Positions 9,037 to 17,883 of a DNA stretch of 64,000 bases are shown here, in pieces; position 1 is the stretch's first letter, and every line of letters begins with the position of its first letter. The notes below the pieces were generated by a model. That model ran no database searches. It worked only from the letters and a program-made list of their open reading frames with translations, and had not been told where the DNA came from. The DNA is from Paenibacillus oryzisoli (GTDB taxonomy: Bacteria > Bacillota > Bacilli > Paenibacillales > NBRC-103111), in NCBI RefSeq assembly GCF_001653565.1, contig NZ_LYPB01000065.1, forward strand, positions 1 to 64,000, in the 5' to 3' direction. The translations under genes were made by a program, and so were the position numbers.

Positions 9037-9774
9037 ATGAGCTTGAATGGAAAAGTCGCGATCGTCACTGGGGCATCGCGTGGCATTGGTCGGCAAGTGG
9101 CCATCCAATTAGCACGATCCGGAGCAAAGGTGGGGGTCAATTATTCCTCGAGCCGGGGCAAAGCGGATGAGGTTGTAGGAACGATTGAGCAATTTGGCGG
9201 TCAGGCGGTGGCCATCCAAGCCGACGTGAGCAAGGTGAACGAAGTTGAAGCATTGTTCTTTGAAACACTAGAGCGATTCGGGCGTGTGGACATCCTGGTC
9301 AATAATGCTGGCTTCATGGAAAACCATGCGATCGCGGACGTGTCGGAGGAGAATTTCGATCGGCATTTCGCGCTCAACGTGAAAGGGACTTATTTTGCTT
9401 GCCAACAAGCGATGAAGTATATGGCGCAAGGCGGAACCATCATTAACTTCTCAACGTCCGTCTCGGGCACCATGCTCCCAACGTACAGCGTATATGCCGC
9501 AACGAAAGGGGCGGTTGAGCAGTTGACACGTCAATTGGCCAAGGAATTTGGTCCCAAGGACATCGTCATCAATTGCATCGCGCCCGGGCAAGTGGCAACC
9601 GATTTGTTCCTGAACGGCAAATCGCCGGAGTTGGTCGATTCGTTCCGTCGAATGAACGCATTCGGACGGCTTGGCGAACCGGAGGACATCGCGAATGCGC
9701 TCGAGTTGCTCGTCAGTGACAAGGCCCGTTGGATAACGGGACAGACGATTCGCGTAAACGGCGGGTTTAATTGA
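9037..9774 (+). CDS. Short-chain dehydrogenase/reductase (FabG-like SDR)
   Basis: 245 aa, classical SDR length. Cofactor motif TGASRGIG at 11-18, structural NNAG at 89-92, Asn114, and catalytic Ser (141/143), Tyr153 and Lys157. The C-terminal VTGQ-type segment (WITGQTIRVNGGF) is standard. Likely an NAD(P)-dependent oxidoreductase of a carbonyl or alcohol substrate; specificity unknown. GTG- and GC-richer than surrounding intergenic DNA; stands alone, with SD AGAGGAAAGGA before ATG 9037. Context (remnants upstream, effector-like gene downstream) points to an accessory gene. Confidence 0.88.
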   Translation: MSLNGKVAIVTGASRGIGRQVAIQLARSGAKVGVNYSSSRGKADEVVGTIEQFGGQAVAIQADVSKVNEVEALFFETLERFGRVDILVNNAGFMENHAIADVSEENFDRHFALNVKGTYFACQQAMKYMAQGGTIINFSTSVSGTMLPTYSVYAATKGAVEQLTRQLAKEFGPKDIVINCIAPGQVATDLFLNGKSPELVDSFRRMNAFGRLGEPEDIANALELLVSDKARWITGQTIRVNGGFN

Positions 9775-9966
9775 ATATTGCGGTAGATGGTTCTGGGAAA
9801 GGGAGGACGAACGGACAACGGCCAATAGGTTGGCGGTTCGCCTCTCTTTCTTCCGCCATCAAGGCAAACAAAAGGATGATCGGAAAACTTGCCGTTAAAG
9901 ACAGCGCGGTGAACCGAAAACGACATGATTGAGCCATTTTATTACGATGCAGCCTTGAAGACCACC

Positions 9967-11334
9967 TCACGTTTGCGGATGAGTCGTCTTCTGATCATCC
10001 ATGAACTTGTTCATGTTCACCGACTTGATGCCCTCGGCAGTGAGCAGCTCCTTAAGCCGCTTAAGATGCAAATCGCCAAGTCCGTACAACAGATACCCCT
10101 CGCTCTTCGCTTTCTTAATATGCTGGAACATCGAGAAATCACGGGCTTTCTCCGCTTTCATAATCTCGGTATCCGCTGCACCATAATCCGACTTGGCCAC
10201 ATGCCAATTGTCGGCAAAAGCCTTCTTATCCACAGCCGATGCCTGTGCCTGCTCCTCTTGAAGCTTCGTAGTGGCGTAAGCCGTTACTTCACGAACGAAC
10301 GTAGTAAACAGATCCTTGCTCTTTGCAGCTTTCATGGCCTCCGTTAAAGGCTCCGCCGATTGGTCATCGCCTTCAAGGCTGGCAGCGGTTCGCTGCCACA
10401 GATCTTCCTGAGCCGCATAGGTCTGATAGAGTACGGATTCTTCATCTGCACCTGCCGCAAATCGAATCGCCATGCCGAACAATCTCTTCTCTGCCTCCGA
10501 CGCCATGACCCGATAATCGTAAATCACATTAATCCCTTGCAAGCCTCGAATGACTTTCGGATAAAAACTTTCCGCATAGTGCGATTTAGCCCCCGGACCC
10601 GTGCTGATGCCACCGAACTTGGCATTGCGCTCAACCTCTCGCTTCGCTATAGCCGCTTCCAGCTCAGGATTATCGGCAGCTTCAGCCGGACGTTCGGTGT
10701 AGGCTTCGTGCATGAACTTATCCGTCCCCACAGCTTTCACAACATCTTCCAACGTAGTTTCCGTATGGATTTCCCCGATTACCGTCAGCTCATCCGGAAT
10801 GCGAATCCACGTATTCGTCTTCTCGACATATCCGATTTTCTCTGTCGTCTTCGCCGCGTACTGAGACATTTCATCCTTACTGTTGAAATAGCGTGATTTC
10901 CCGTCCACGATCATATTATCTACGTTTCGCTCGCCTGCGCCTTCGTTGCCGCGGCCGGTTTTGGTCTTGTTCCTGTAGCCGCCAATTAGCGCCCGCTTGA
11001 TATACACCTTACGCTGAATATCGCTTTGGGATGGCGAAGCGGCTTGAATCGTACCTGCGGCTGCTGTCAGCTCCGCAGGTTTTTCCACGGCTCTCGCAGG
11101 GGGGTTAGCCGCGGACTGCTGCTTGAACAGCTCGCCAACCGAGCGGTTGCCGATCGTACGCTGCAGATGCATCATCTGCGCCGGGCTCATAGCCTGCGGG
11201 AGCTTCGTTGCACGCTGAAGAGCTGCACCAGACAAGCCTTGTGCCGTTACATTTTCAACCATATTCAACGATTCGGCGGTGCCGGTCGTCGTTGTCTGCT
11301 GGGCAACCTTGCCCGGTTGTTGGTGTGTTTGCAT
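9967..11334 (-). CDS. Candidate eCIS/secreted-toxin-type effector with GEIH...GDLH domain
   Basis: 455 aa, no signal peptide. The N-terminal 110 residues are Gln/Ala/Thr-rich and carry MMHLQRTIGNRSVGELF (about 54-70), the LQRxxGNxxVxxL tag that I know from N-termini of DUF4157-type and extracellular contractile injection system cargo proteins, followed by a second junction DIQRKVYI. The body has conserved-looking GEIHTE (about residue 190) and near the C-terminus GLGDLHLKRLKELL, an arrangement reminiscent of TraB/Tiki-like hydrolase folds; that link is inference only. No injection-system structural genes lie in the window. Alternative: an intracellular protein of unknown function. Confidence 0.6.
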   Translation of the reverse strand: MQTHQQPGKVAQQTTTTGTAESLNMVENVTAQGLSGAALQRATKLPQAMSPAQMMHLQRTIGNRSVGELFKQQSAANPPARAVEKPAELTAAAGTIQAASPSQSDIQRKVYIKRALIGGYRNKTKTGRGNEGAGERNVDNMIVDGKSRYFNSKDEMSQYAAKTTEKIGYVEKTNTWIRIPDELTVIGEIHTETTLEDVVKAVGTDKFMHEAYTERPAEAADNPELEAAIAKREVERNAKFGGISTGPGAKSHYAESFYPKVIRGLQGINVIYDYRVMASEAEKRLFGMAIRFAAGADEESVLYQTYAAQEDLWQRTAASLEGDDQSAEPLTEAMKAAKSKDLFTTFVREVTAYATTKLQEEQAQASAVDKKAFADNWHVAKSDYGAADTEIMKAEKARDFSMFQHIKKAKSEGYLLYGLGDLHLKRLKELLTAEGIKSVNMNKFMDDQKTTHPQT

Positions 11335-11620
11335 TAATACGCCCCTTCCTGATAGGACTATTCACTTGATTGTATCATGCTAAGTATTGGAAGAAAATAC
11401 TAGTAATATATGATAAAGCACCTCATTGGGTACTTCACTTCACCCTTTCAAAAGGGCATGCATTAAGCTCTACTCTTTTTGAGTTCACCAAAGTGTTGGA
11501 ATGAAGTTTCTACGATGAATTTTACAAAATGACCATATAGAATTAATAAAATCTCCGAAGTCCTTTTATATACTTAAGTTGTTTGATATAGCGATATATA
11601 AGGACTAGGTGGTAGAGTTA

Positions 11621-12160
11621 ATGTTAAAAAAACGTGATTTGCACGAATGTCATTCACTGTATAACTTAATGACGGACCCTGCAGTTTTTCCTTACGTTCG
11701 TCACAAATGCCAATTTTATGAACAATATTTATTCATAACCAAACAGTTGATTGCTGAAGAGGAACAGGAGACCTGTATTTCTAGAACCATTCTTAACGAG
11801 ATGGGTCATCCCATTGGTACCATTGATCTCTATGATATTGTTAATAAAACAGGCTTCTTAGCCACATGGATTGGAACTCGCTATTTCGGAAAAGGTTATA
11901 ACCAACGAGCGAAGGAATCCTTTTTTACTGAACTATTCCTTGAAAGTAATATCGAAACGGTATTTTTGAAAGTCCGAAAACAAAATATTCGATCGAAGAA
12001 GGCGGTAGAAAAACTATCGTACGCCAAATTAGCAAATACTATAAACCATCAAATATATAAATCGATAAATAATGAGCAGCAGATCTATGATTTGTATCAA
12101 GTGGAACGGTTAGACTTTTTAGAATATAGTAAAGTCATTCAACATGAGGTTGCTACGTAA
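11621..12160 (+). CDS. GNAT-family N-acetyltransferase
   Basis: About 179 aa. Shape is that of RimJ/RimL-like GNATs: MTDPAVFPYVR near the N-terminus, GTIDLYDI core strands, then the acetyl-CoA loop region WIGTRYFGKGYNQRAK and NIRSKKAVEKL. Start ATG 11621 chosen because AGGTGG lies 8 nt before it; a GTG at 11609 in the same frame is possible and would add 4 residues. Substrate unknown; relatives acetylate protein N-termini, amines or antibiotics. Stands alone with its own terminator. Confidence 0.82.
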   Translation: MLKKRDLHECHSLYNLMTDPAVFPYVRHKCQFYEQYLFITKQLIAEEEQETCISRTILNEMGHPIGTIDLYDIVNKTGFLATWIGTRYFGKGYNQRAKESFFTELFLESNIETVFLKVRKQNIRSKKAVEKLSYAKLANTINHQIYKSINNEQQIYDLYQVERLDFLEYSKVIQHEVAT

Positions 12161-12239
12161 CTAGCTGTACAAAAACTGACTTTAATGAAAGTTTTGGAAA
12201 AGGTTTTTGTGCGATGAAAAGCTTCAATAAGAAACCAAC

Positions 12240-12270
12240 GAGGCTCCGGCATTAATCGGCGGCCTCTTTG
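12240..12270 (+). terminator. Intrinsic terminator after the GNAT gene
   Basis: GC-rich stem GAGGC-CCG paired with CGG-GCCTC around a short loop, followed by TTTG. About 80 bp downstream of the stop at 12160. Confidence 0.55.
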
Positions 12271-12382
12271 AAGTAACTGGCAGTATAGTTACAAAAAAAG
12301 GAGAGTATTAATTTCCAACGAATATTATAAATATATTTTTAAAATATTGTATGTTAGTAAGGGGAGTAAGGGGTTACTATTT

Positions 12383-12961
12383 ATGGTAGAATTAATCAAA
12401 ATTAGAGGTAGTGTGTTCATCGGCGGTATGCTTTATCTACCACCAACTCAAGATTCTTCAGGCATGATTTATGAATATCAGGGGGATGCAAGGGAATTCA
12501 CTCCGTATGCAGTAAACACAGGGCGTTGCCGTGTAGAGCAGGAGGTCGTTATTGACTTCGTAAAGCAACGAATTAACTCTTTCTCCGATACAGGTGTCAC
12601 TGTCCTCAAAATGACAGCCCCTGACGGCTTAGTAGAATACAAACAAGGAAAAGCTTCTACAGACGGGATTCGAATTGAAAACGAAGTGTGGAGCGGGGAT
12701 ACGGTATCATTAACAATGCGAGCGAGCGTAAGCAATCCGCTTCGGTCTGATGCACCGACTGTAGACTACTCTCTGGAGATTAATGCGCATAAAGATGGTA
12801 CCGTGCAGGTGAAGGGAAGTCATGATGGGTTCCCTTGTTACGAGTTCTATAAACAAGTGGATTTTGGAGATTTTCAACTTCTGCACGCACATGACTTTCG
12901 GAAGACTGCCGATACGCCAGCGGCAATGGATGGGGATATGGAGTATCATTTTGAAGCATGA
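12383..12961 (+). CDS. Conserved hypothetical protein (possibly DUF3238-like)
   Basis: 192 aa from ATG 12383, chosen because AAGGGG lies 9 nt upstream; an earlier ATG at 12347 has no ribosome binding site. No signal peptide or membrane helix. Features include VDYSLEINAHKDGTVQVKGS and HDGFPCYEFYK, a His-Asp-Gly-Phe-Pro segment resembling DUF3238-type proteins; this assignment is from memory and tentative. The following DNA (12962-13212) carries a coding-like remnant, so the locus may have lost parts. Confidence 0.6.
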   Translation: MVELIKIRGSVFIGGMLYLPPTQDSSGMIYEYQGDAREFTPYAVNTGRCRVEQEVVIDFVKQRINSFSDTGVTVLKMTAPDGLVEYKQGKASTDGIRIENEVWSGDTVSLTMRASVSNPLRSDAPTVDYSLEINAHKDGTVQVKGSHDGFPCYEFYKQVDFGDFQLLHAHDFRKTADTPAAMDGDMEYHFEA

Positions 12962-13041
12962 GAATCAGAGAATTTCGCCTTCAAGTTATCGTTTCAAAAG
13001 TGCAGGTCAGGTCATTAACTCACGCAGAATGTTAGCTCAAT

Positions 13042-13212
13042 GAAGGTCTCTATAAAAACGATGAAGGATCTGTAAACCGTGGACGTTACCAGTATAATGA
13101 AGTAGAAGTCACGGTCGATGTGACGAGCACATTCAGAGTTGATTTACCCAACTGGCTAAAGTACAAGAGGAAACAGCTTTTTCATCATGATAGTATTTAT
13201 TTGCTAAAATGA
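13042..13212 (+). pseudogene. Coding remnant (C-terminal fragment, no start)
   Basis: Fifty-six sense codons end in TGA at 13210, with protein-like content (NRGRYQYNEVEVTVDV, then FRVDLPNWLKYK). A TAG lies in frame a few codons upstream and no start with SD is visible. Looks like the tail of a lost gene; family not recognised. Confidence 0.3.
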
Positions 13213-13243
13213 GATGGAATAAATCACCAGAAAGGTGAAACTT

Positions 13244-13738
13244 ATGGAGATATTGGTAATTCGACATGGAGAATCAGAGAATGAGACAGTAAATGCACTT
13301 GAACCATTAACAAACTTAGGAATTGAGCAAAGTAAAAAGATGTCTCAACGTGTTTTGAAAGAATTTCCACCAGAGTTAATTTGGTCAAGTACACTTCAAC
13401 GCGCAAAGCAGACGGCGGATATTTTAGCGAATTTCGTTGATTGTGAAGTGAAATATCATGATAAGTTATGTGAGCAAAAAGTCGATGAAAGCGACTTGCA
13501 ATTCTATGAGCGAGTTCAACAAATCTTTTCTCACATAAAAGAAAATAGCAGGCAATATAAAAGAATTGCCATTGTTTCTCATGGAGGAACTAATACAAAA
13601 CTCATTGAAAGTTTCCTTCAGTTACCTTCAAATAATAAAGTCTGGTTTCATACCAACAATACTGGGATTCACTTCTTACACTATCATTCCAAAGCGAATA
13701 TTTTAAAGTTTTCAAATAGCACCTGTCATTTAAACTAA
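13244..13738 (+). CDS. Histidine phosphatase family protein (phosphoglycerate-mutase-like)
   Basis: 164 aa. N-terminal catalytic motif VIRHGESEN (phospho-histidine in RHG), a second Arg in STLQRAKQTADIL, and the distal catalytic His in IAIVSHGGTN. This is the branch-1 histidine phosphatase fold, short form. Start ATG 13244 preferred over GTG 13235, since GAAAGGTG lies directly before it. Physiological substrate unknown. AT-rich (Bacillus-like) codon use, isolated between remnants. Confidence 0.88.
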   Translation: MEILVIRHGESENETVNALEPLTNLGIEQSKKMSQRVLKEFPPELIWSSTLQRAKQTADILANFVDCEVKYHDKLCEQKVDESDLQFYERVQQIFSHIKENSRQYKRIAIVSHGGTNTKLIESFLQLPSNNKVWFHTNNTGIHFLHYHSKANILKFSNSTCHLN

Positions 13739-13763
13739 CGATGAACTGTAGTTTAATCACGAC

Positions 13764-14119
13764 ATGACGGTAACGGTCTTTGAACGTAACGTAAATGGTA
13801 ACAACGGGGATGGCAGTACGATAAATACGTATGCGATCAATGGAAACCGCGCTCAACCGGAGTCAACGGATTCGGGTCGTCTTGACAAACACCTCCAATA
13901 AACAACACGGTTACCTCTACAGATGGTAAATTAACGCTTCCAGTAGGCACAACAGGTGAGGTTAGATTCGGAGGAGATGCGGTCACGATCACGATTCCCA
14001 AAGATGCGGTTATGCTGATGCATACGTTGAAGCCGCATGGAGAAGGTGCAGCGCTGACTTTCACAGACACAGCTACGACAGCAATGGTTCTTTTGAAAAT
14101 GTCGTTATCAAAGAAATAA
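13764..14119 (+). pseudogene. Frameshifted remnant of an S-layer/SLH-type surface protein
   Basis: Two adjoining frames give parts of one protein: 13764-13901 (MTVTVFERNVNGNNGDGS) and, shifted, 13886-14119 (TPPINNTVTSTDGKLTLPVG, then GDAVTITIPKDA). The second is the linker and beta-domain often found just before SLH domains in Paenibacillus surface proteins. There is no start, a frameshift and a premature stop, so it is a gene relic. Confidence 0.6.
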
Positions 14120-14187
14120 TAAGAAGTCTTAGTTGAAGAAGAGAAGCGCGAATCTACGGCGAGGTCATGATGACTGAAGCATGTTAG

Positions 14188-14241
14188 CGAAAAGAAGCCA
14201 ACAGCCTGCTTGCCAAAGCGGGAACTGCAGGCTTCTTTTCG
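14188..14241. terminator. Long hairpin between converging units
   Basis: Arms CGAAAAGAAGCC (14188-14199) and GGCTTCTTTTCG (14230-14241), with an inner GCCTGC/GCAGGC pairing. T-rich on both strands. It lies past the surface-protein remnant and past the stop of the MFS gene (14296), so it can serve both. Confidence 0.6.
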
Positions 14242-14295
14242 TTTTGCTTGGGTATGGCACGTTAGGCGCTGCCCAGTTGTGTGAAAGAGACATGC

Positions 14296-15498
14296 TTATG
14301 AGGAGATCTTCCCTGTGCGAGCTTCCTTGTGTGCTGCTCGGGAAGCCGCGCCGATGCGGAAGTAACCGAAGGCCGCCGCCGACATGAGCGCGGCGATGGC
14401 GACGCCGGCGGCGCCGATCCAAGTGACGGCAGTCAGCGATGAAGCTTCCACGACGACGCCGCCGATGCCCGCACCGGCAGCCATAGCTAGCTGGACGACG
14501 GAGCTGTTCAGGCTAAGCATGATGCTGGTCGCTTCAGGCGCAAGCGAGATGAGATGGTACTGCTGCGTCGGACCGGAAGACCAGGCGGAGAAGGACCAGA
14601 GCATGAGCAGAGGGAACATCAGACCCGGCGAATGGGCGGCGAACGAAATCACGACCAGCCAGGCTGCGTGGAACAGCATGCCGGTCACCAGTGTGCGCTT
14701 GTATCCCCAACGGTCGGTGCCGAACCCGCCAAGCTTGGAGCCGATCAGACTGGCAATGCCAAACGCAAGTAGAGCGATGCTAACGAATTTCTCGCTCATG
14801 CCCGTAATATCGAGCAGGAAGGGGGAAATATACGTGTAGGTGATGGAATAGCCGCCTAGCCAGAAGAACGTAATGCTGAGCGCGACGACGATTTTCGGAT
14901 TCTTGAGCAGTTTCAGTTGGTCGCGCAGCGGTACCGGCTGCTCGCCGTCTGTCTTTGGAATCGTGGAGGCGATGAGCAGCAACGCCAGTAATCCAAGCAG
15001 TCCAATGCCACCGAAAACCAGCTTCCAGTCATAGGCGGAAGCGACTAGCCGGCCAAGCGGTACGCCGACGATCAGTGCCGTACTGAAGCCCATGACGAGC
15101 GTGGCAATGGCACTGCCCTGTTTCTCCACAGGTGCGAGTTTCGAAGCGACCGTGAGCGCCGTGACAACGAATACGCCGCTGCTGAGTGCCACGATAACTC
15201 GAGAAACGATGAGGGCGCCGAAGCCAGAGAACAAGTAGGCTGCGACATTGCCGATGATAAATACCGAGAGCGCGTATAACATCAGCTTTTTGCGGTCGAC
15301 TTTGGCGGCGGCCGCCATCAGGAAAGGTGTCCCAAACCCGTATGCAAGGGAGAACACGGTGATCAACTGGCCTGCTGCTGCGACCGAGACGCCGATATCG
15401 TCAGATACTTTATCCAGAATTCCGGCAATGATAAATTCGGACGTACCGACGAGAAAGCTGACTAGAGCAAGCATATATATTTTCAAATTGTAAGACAA
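14296..15498 (-). CDS. MFS transporter (DHA1 / AraJ-like efflux permease)
   Basis: About 400 aa with twelve predicted membrane helices. Loop motif KVDRKKLMLYALS after helix 2 and a PLGRLVAS segment fit drug:H+ antiporter-1 transporters such as the arabinose-efflux and chloramphenicol-efflux type. A TTG at 15507 overlaps the SD AAGGAG; the TTG at 15498 sits 10 nt after it and is preferred, ATG at 15474 is another option. Second gene after the ArsR regulator and separated from it by an operator-like dyad, so probably derepressed with it. Exported compound unknown. Confidence 0.88.
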   Translation of the reverse strand: MSYNLKIYMLALVSFLVGTSEFIIAGILDKVSDDIGVSVAAAGQLITVFSLAYGFGTPFLMAAAAKVDRKKLMLYALSVFIIGNVAAYLFSGFGALIVSRVIVALSSGVFVVTALTVASKLAPVEKQGSAIATLVMGFSTALIVGVPLGRLVASAYDWKLVFGGIGLLGLLALLLIASTIPKTDGEQPVPLRDQLKLLKNPKIVVALSITFFWLGGYSITYTYISPFLLDITGMSEKFVSIALLAFGIASLIGSKLGGFGTDRWGYKRTLVTGMLFHAAWLVVISFAAHSPGLMFPLLMLWSFSAWSSGPTQQYHLISLAPEATSIMLSLNSSVVQLAMAAGAGIGGVVVEASSLTAVTWIGAAGVAIAALMSAAAFGYFRIGAASRAAHKEARTGKISS

Positions 15499-15543
15499 AC
15501 GTTTCAACTCCTTATCCGTTGTTCTCTCTATTTGGTATTTTTA

Positions 15544-15565
15544 TATTTCTAAATATATCGAAATA
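15544..15565 (-). promoter_or_regulatory. Candidate ArsR operator 1 (before the MFS gene)
   Basis: Dyad TATTTC-N10-GAAATA, extended here to TATATTTC/GAAATATA (15542-15567). The same layout with the same spacing is found before the arsR-type gene at 15886-15907. Located 46 bp upstream of the transporter start. Confidence 0.65.
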
Positions 15566-15579
15566 TAGGTAAAAAAAAG

Positions 15580-15861
15580 CTACCCCAGTAGATACGGAGC
15601 GTATTTTCGCGCGACATCTTTATTGACGCTGTAATAAATGTAGGTTCCGTCTTTGCGCAGCGTGAGCAGCCCGCATTCCGTTAGCTGTTTCAAGTGATGC
15701 GACAGCGTGGAACCGGCAACGGACTCGAGCTTGCTACTGATGTCGGAGCAACATAAATTCATCTCTTCCGTAAGAAGCATCGCTATTTTAATCCGGGTCG
15801 GCTCTCCGAGTGCTTTGTAGACTTTCACTGCTTGTTTGACTTCCTCGTTGTCCTCGACCAT
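15580..15861 (-). CDS. ArsR-family winged-helix repressor
   Basis: 93 aa. Typical features: KALGEPTRIKIAMLL, recognition region GSTLSHHLKQLTECGLL and wing RKDGTYIYYSVN. The helix equivalent to the ArsR metal site reads MNLCCSDIS with adjacent Cys pair, so thiol or metal sensing is possible, though not the exact ELCVCDL motif. Start ATG 15861. Divergence from other genes and two matching dyads around it suggest autorepression and control of the downstream MFS pump. Confidence 0.9.
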   Translation of the reverse strand: MVEDNEEVKQAVKVYKALGEPTRIKIAMLLTEEMNLCCSDISSKLESVAGSTLSHHLKQLTECGLLTLRKDGTYIYYSVNKDVARKYAPYLLG

Positions 15862-15885
15862 GGGTTCTCACCGCCTTTTTCAATA

Positions 15886-15907
15886 TATTTCGAAAACTAT
15901 AGAAATA
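15886..15907 (-). promoter_or_regulatory. Candidate ArsR operator 2 (before the repressor gene)
   Basis: TATTTC-N10-GAAATA, the same half-sites and 10-bp spacing as at 15544-15565, 25 bp upstream of the repressor start, where it would overlap the promoter. Confidence 0.65.
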
Positions 15908-15989
15908 AGATTAACACAACTAGGCAGCCGTTGTAAATGGGTGATTTGATACTCCAAGAAGCGGGGCCTTAATAACTGGCGGAACGCAA

Positions 15990-16042
15990 ACATAAAGTAA
16001 ATAACCGTTTTCCGACAAGAGATACGGTTATTTACTTTATGT
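15990..16042. terminator. 18-bp inverted repeat, probable terminator of the coiled-coil gene
   Basis: Perfect 18-bp arms (15990-16007 and 16025-16042) with 17-nt loop, 22 bp past the stop at 16065. A clear T-run after the stem is missing, so termination is likely but not certain. Confidence 0.5.
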
Positions 16043-16064
16043 TGCAACTATTTCAGAAAATAGC

Positions 16065-16847
16065 TTAGATTATATTCGATTCAATAGGATTCACAGCGGC
16101 TGGCTTAGCCATGTGGCTATCATCGATTAATGGTAACTGCTGAGTATCTTCGTTCTCTTGTTCAGCAGCTTGTTTCAGATTACTCACTGCATCATGGGAT
16201 GTGTTAATCATTTTACCTTCCAATTGAGCAGCTCTATTTTTTAGCTGTTCGGAGCGTTCGGGGTTGCTTGCCCAATTTAATGATTCGCTTTCAAGTGTTA
16301 ATTGAGCCATTTTAATGCTTTTGACTTGTTTAATCTCATTATTGGTAGAAATTAGTGCCTTCATTATGTTAGGTGTAAGTTGCACAGAAGAAGGTTGGGT
16401 GTTTGATGAATGGGTACCTTTAATGGTTTTGTCACCGGCGCCTTCATTTTCTTTGAGTTCCTTTTCACCTAAACCAGTTGCTTTTCGAAAATCTTCTTGC
16501 TGCAATTGTTGTATTTGTTTAGTAATATCTTGGATTTGGTTGTCAATTTGCTTAAGCTCGGTTTTCATTTCATCCGGACTAATTCCTTTTTCTAGGCCGT
16601 TAGATATGTATTCACTCCGTCGATCCATAATATTCTGTTTATGTTCCATTAAACGTTCAAGTATGGGTTGCTTCCAACCATTTTTACTGAACAAGTTATG
16701 TGCTAGTGGACTAATCGAGATATTGTCCCCATGTTCATTCCGCTTGTGTTTGTCGGTTGATTTATGATGATCATTCGTTCCACCGACGGTTGGAATCGCT
16801 AATCTTCCAGGCGTATAATCGTTTTTAAGATGTATTGAAATGGCCAT
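16065..16847 (-). CDS. Hydrophilic coiled-coil protein of unknown function
   Basis: 260 aa, no membrane segment or signal peptide. N-terminal 50 residues are polar and low complexity (TDKHKRNEHGDNISISPLA). Residues about 60-125 are strongly charged heptad-like helices (IDNQIQDITKQIQQLQQ), with another helical stretch at about 170-240. Excellent SD AAAGGAG before ATG 16847. The layout (disordered N-terminus, SPLA segment, helical core) resembles small flagellar or FlxA-type internal proteins, but I do not recognise a family. AT-rich, alone in its unit. Confidence 0.7.
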   Translation of the reverse strand: MAISIHLKNDYTPGRLAIPTVGGTNDHHKSTDKHKRNEHGDNISISPLAHNLFSKNGWKQPILERLMEHKQNIMDRRSEYISNGLEKGISPDEMKTELKQIDNQIQDITKQIQQLQQEDFRKATGLGEKELKENEGAGDKTIKGTHSSNTQPSSVQLTPNIMKALISTNNEIKQVKSIKMAQLTLESESLNWASNPERSEQLKNRAAQLEGKMINTSHDAVSNLKQAAEQENEDTQQLPLIDDSHMAKPAAVNPIESNII

Positions 16848-17017
16848 ATGTAATCTCCTTTATTTGACAATCAAAAATATACTATTAATAGTATACATAA
16901 AATTAGTCAAGCTTATCTATATAAATTTATCGTATCAGCGGTGGCGTTATCGATTACTTGACACTGATTTTCTCACATGCTATAAGAGAGTAAATGCCAG
17001 AAGTGAAGAGGTGCCCC

Positions 17018-17362
17018 ATGCGTAAAGTATCGACTGAGCAACAATTTCAGGAACAAATTTTGCAACCCGGCGTGACCATAGCCATTTTCAAAACAACATG
17101 GTGTAAGGATTGCCATTATATTGACCCTTTCATGCCTGCCGTAGAACAAGCATATGAAGGCCGGCTCACATTCATCGAACTAGATCGTGATGAATTTCCG
17201 GATTTGTGTGAACAATTGAACATCTTAGGCATCCCGAGTTTCATTGCCTTCCGTAACGGCCAAGAGGTCGTTCGTTTCGTCAGCAAGCTGCGTAAGACCC
17301 GTGAGGAGATTGAGCAATTTCTTGACCGTGCAATTGAAGTTTCGAATGCCTTAGCTCCATAA
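17018..17362 (+). CDS. Thioredoxin-family protein (WCKDC)
   Basis: 114 aa. Active site TTWCKDC gives Cys29 and Cys32 with two acidic/basic residues between them instead of GP, and the cis-proline loop LGIPSF is present. Such CxDC-type thioredoxin-like proteins are small cytoplasmic redox proteins, partner unknown. Start ATG 17018 chosen after AAGAGGTG; an in-frame ATG at 16994 would add 8 residues. Followed by its own terminator. Confidence 0.85.
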   Translation: MRKVSTEQQFQEQILQPGVTIAIFKTTWCKDCHYIDPFMPAVEQAYEGRLTFIELDRDEFPDLCEQLNILGIPSFIAFRNGQEVVRFVSKLRKTREEIEQFLDRAIEVSNALAP

Positions 17363-17440
17363 GAAGACGTAAGGCGTGAAGTACTTTCAGATGGAGTAAG
17401 CTGGCAGCAGAAGAACTCTAGATGGAGTATACATACGTGG

Positions 17441-17478
17441 ACACCGTAGTCGGATCATTGCCGACCGCGGTGTTTTTT
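17441..17478 (+). terminator. Intrinsic terminator after the thioredoxin-like gene
   Basis: Stem ACACCG-GTCGG paired with CCGAC-CGGTGT, then seven Ts. Confidence 0.75.
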
Positions 17479-17539
17479 TATGGTGATATCGCACCTATCA
17501 AGCCAATTGCGATGTAATAACGTTCAGCCATCATGCTTC

Positions 17540-17760
17540 AACTCGACTGGTGCCTATTCGGTTTTAATCTGAAATAACCTAACTATTTGGACGGTCCCCC
17601 GCATTACAGCTTCATTAGTCCGAAATAACTGATCTAAATCGCGGCTAACAACCTTCTTGCAAAGAAATTAGGTAAATAGTTCGGTAAAATCGGACTAATG
17701 GTCACTATTCATAAGTTATCCTCGGTTTAATTCGGAGAAATCGGACTAAATAGCAATTAC
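17540..17760. repeat. Degenerate intergenic repeats with a CGGACTAA core
   Basis: The motif occurs as AAATCGGACTAA at two places (about 17687 and 17738, each after TTCGG and five or six bases) and inverted as TTAGTCCGAAATAA near 17616, among looser variants such as TTTTAATCTGAAATAA. No coding potential. Similar variants occur at 38998-39222. Confidence 0.5.
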
Positions 17761-17883
17761 GGTTGGAATGCCTTTTTTCGTATCCCGAATAAATGCCCCC
17801 ATACTACACACACTATACTGTTATTTCCAAGTGTTGGGTGCTGCAAGGGAAAAAGCCGACAAACCGACAAATCGATTCCCTGC

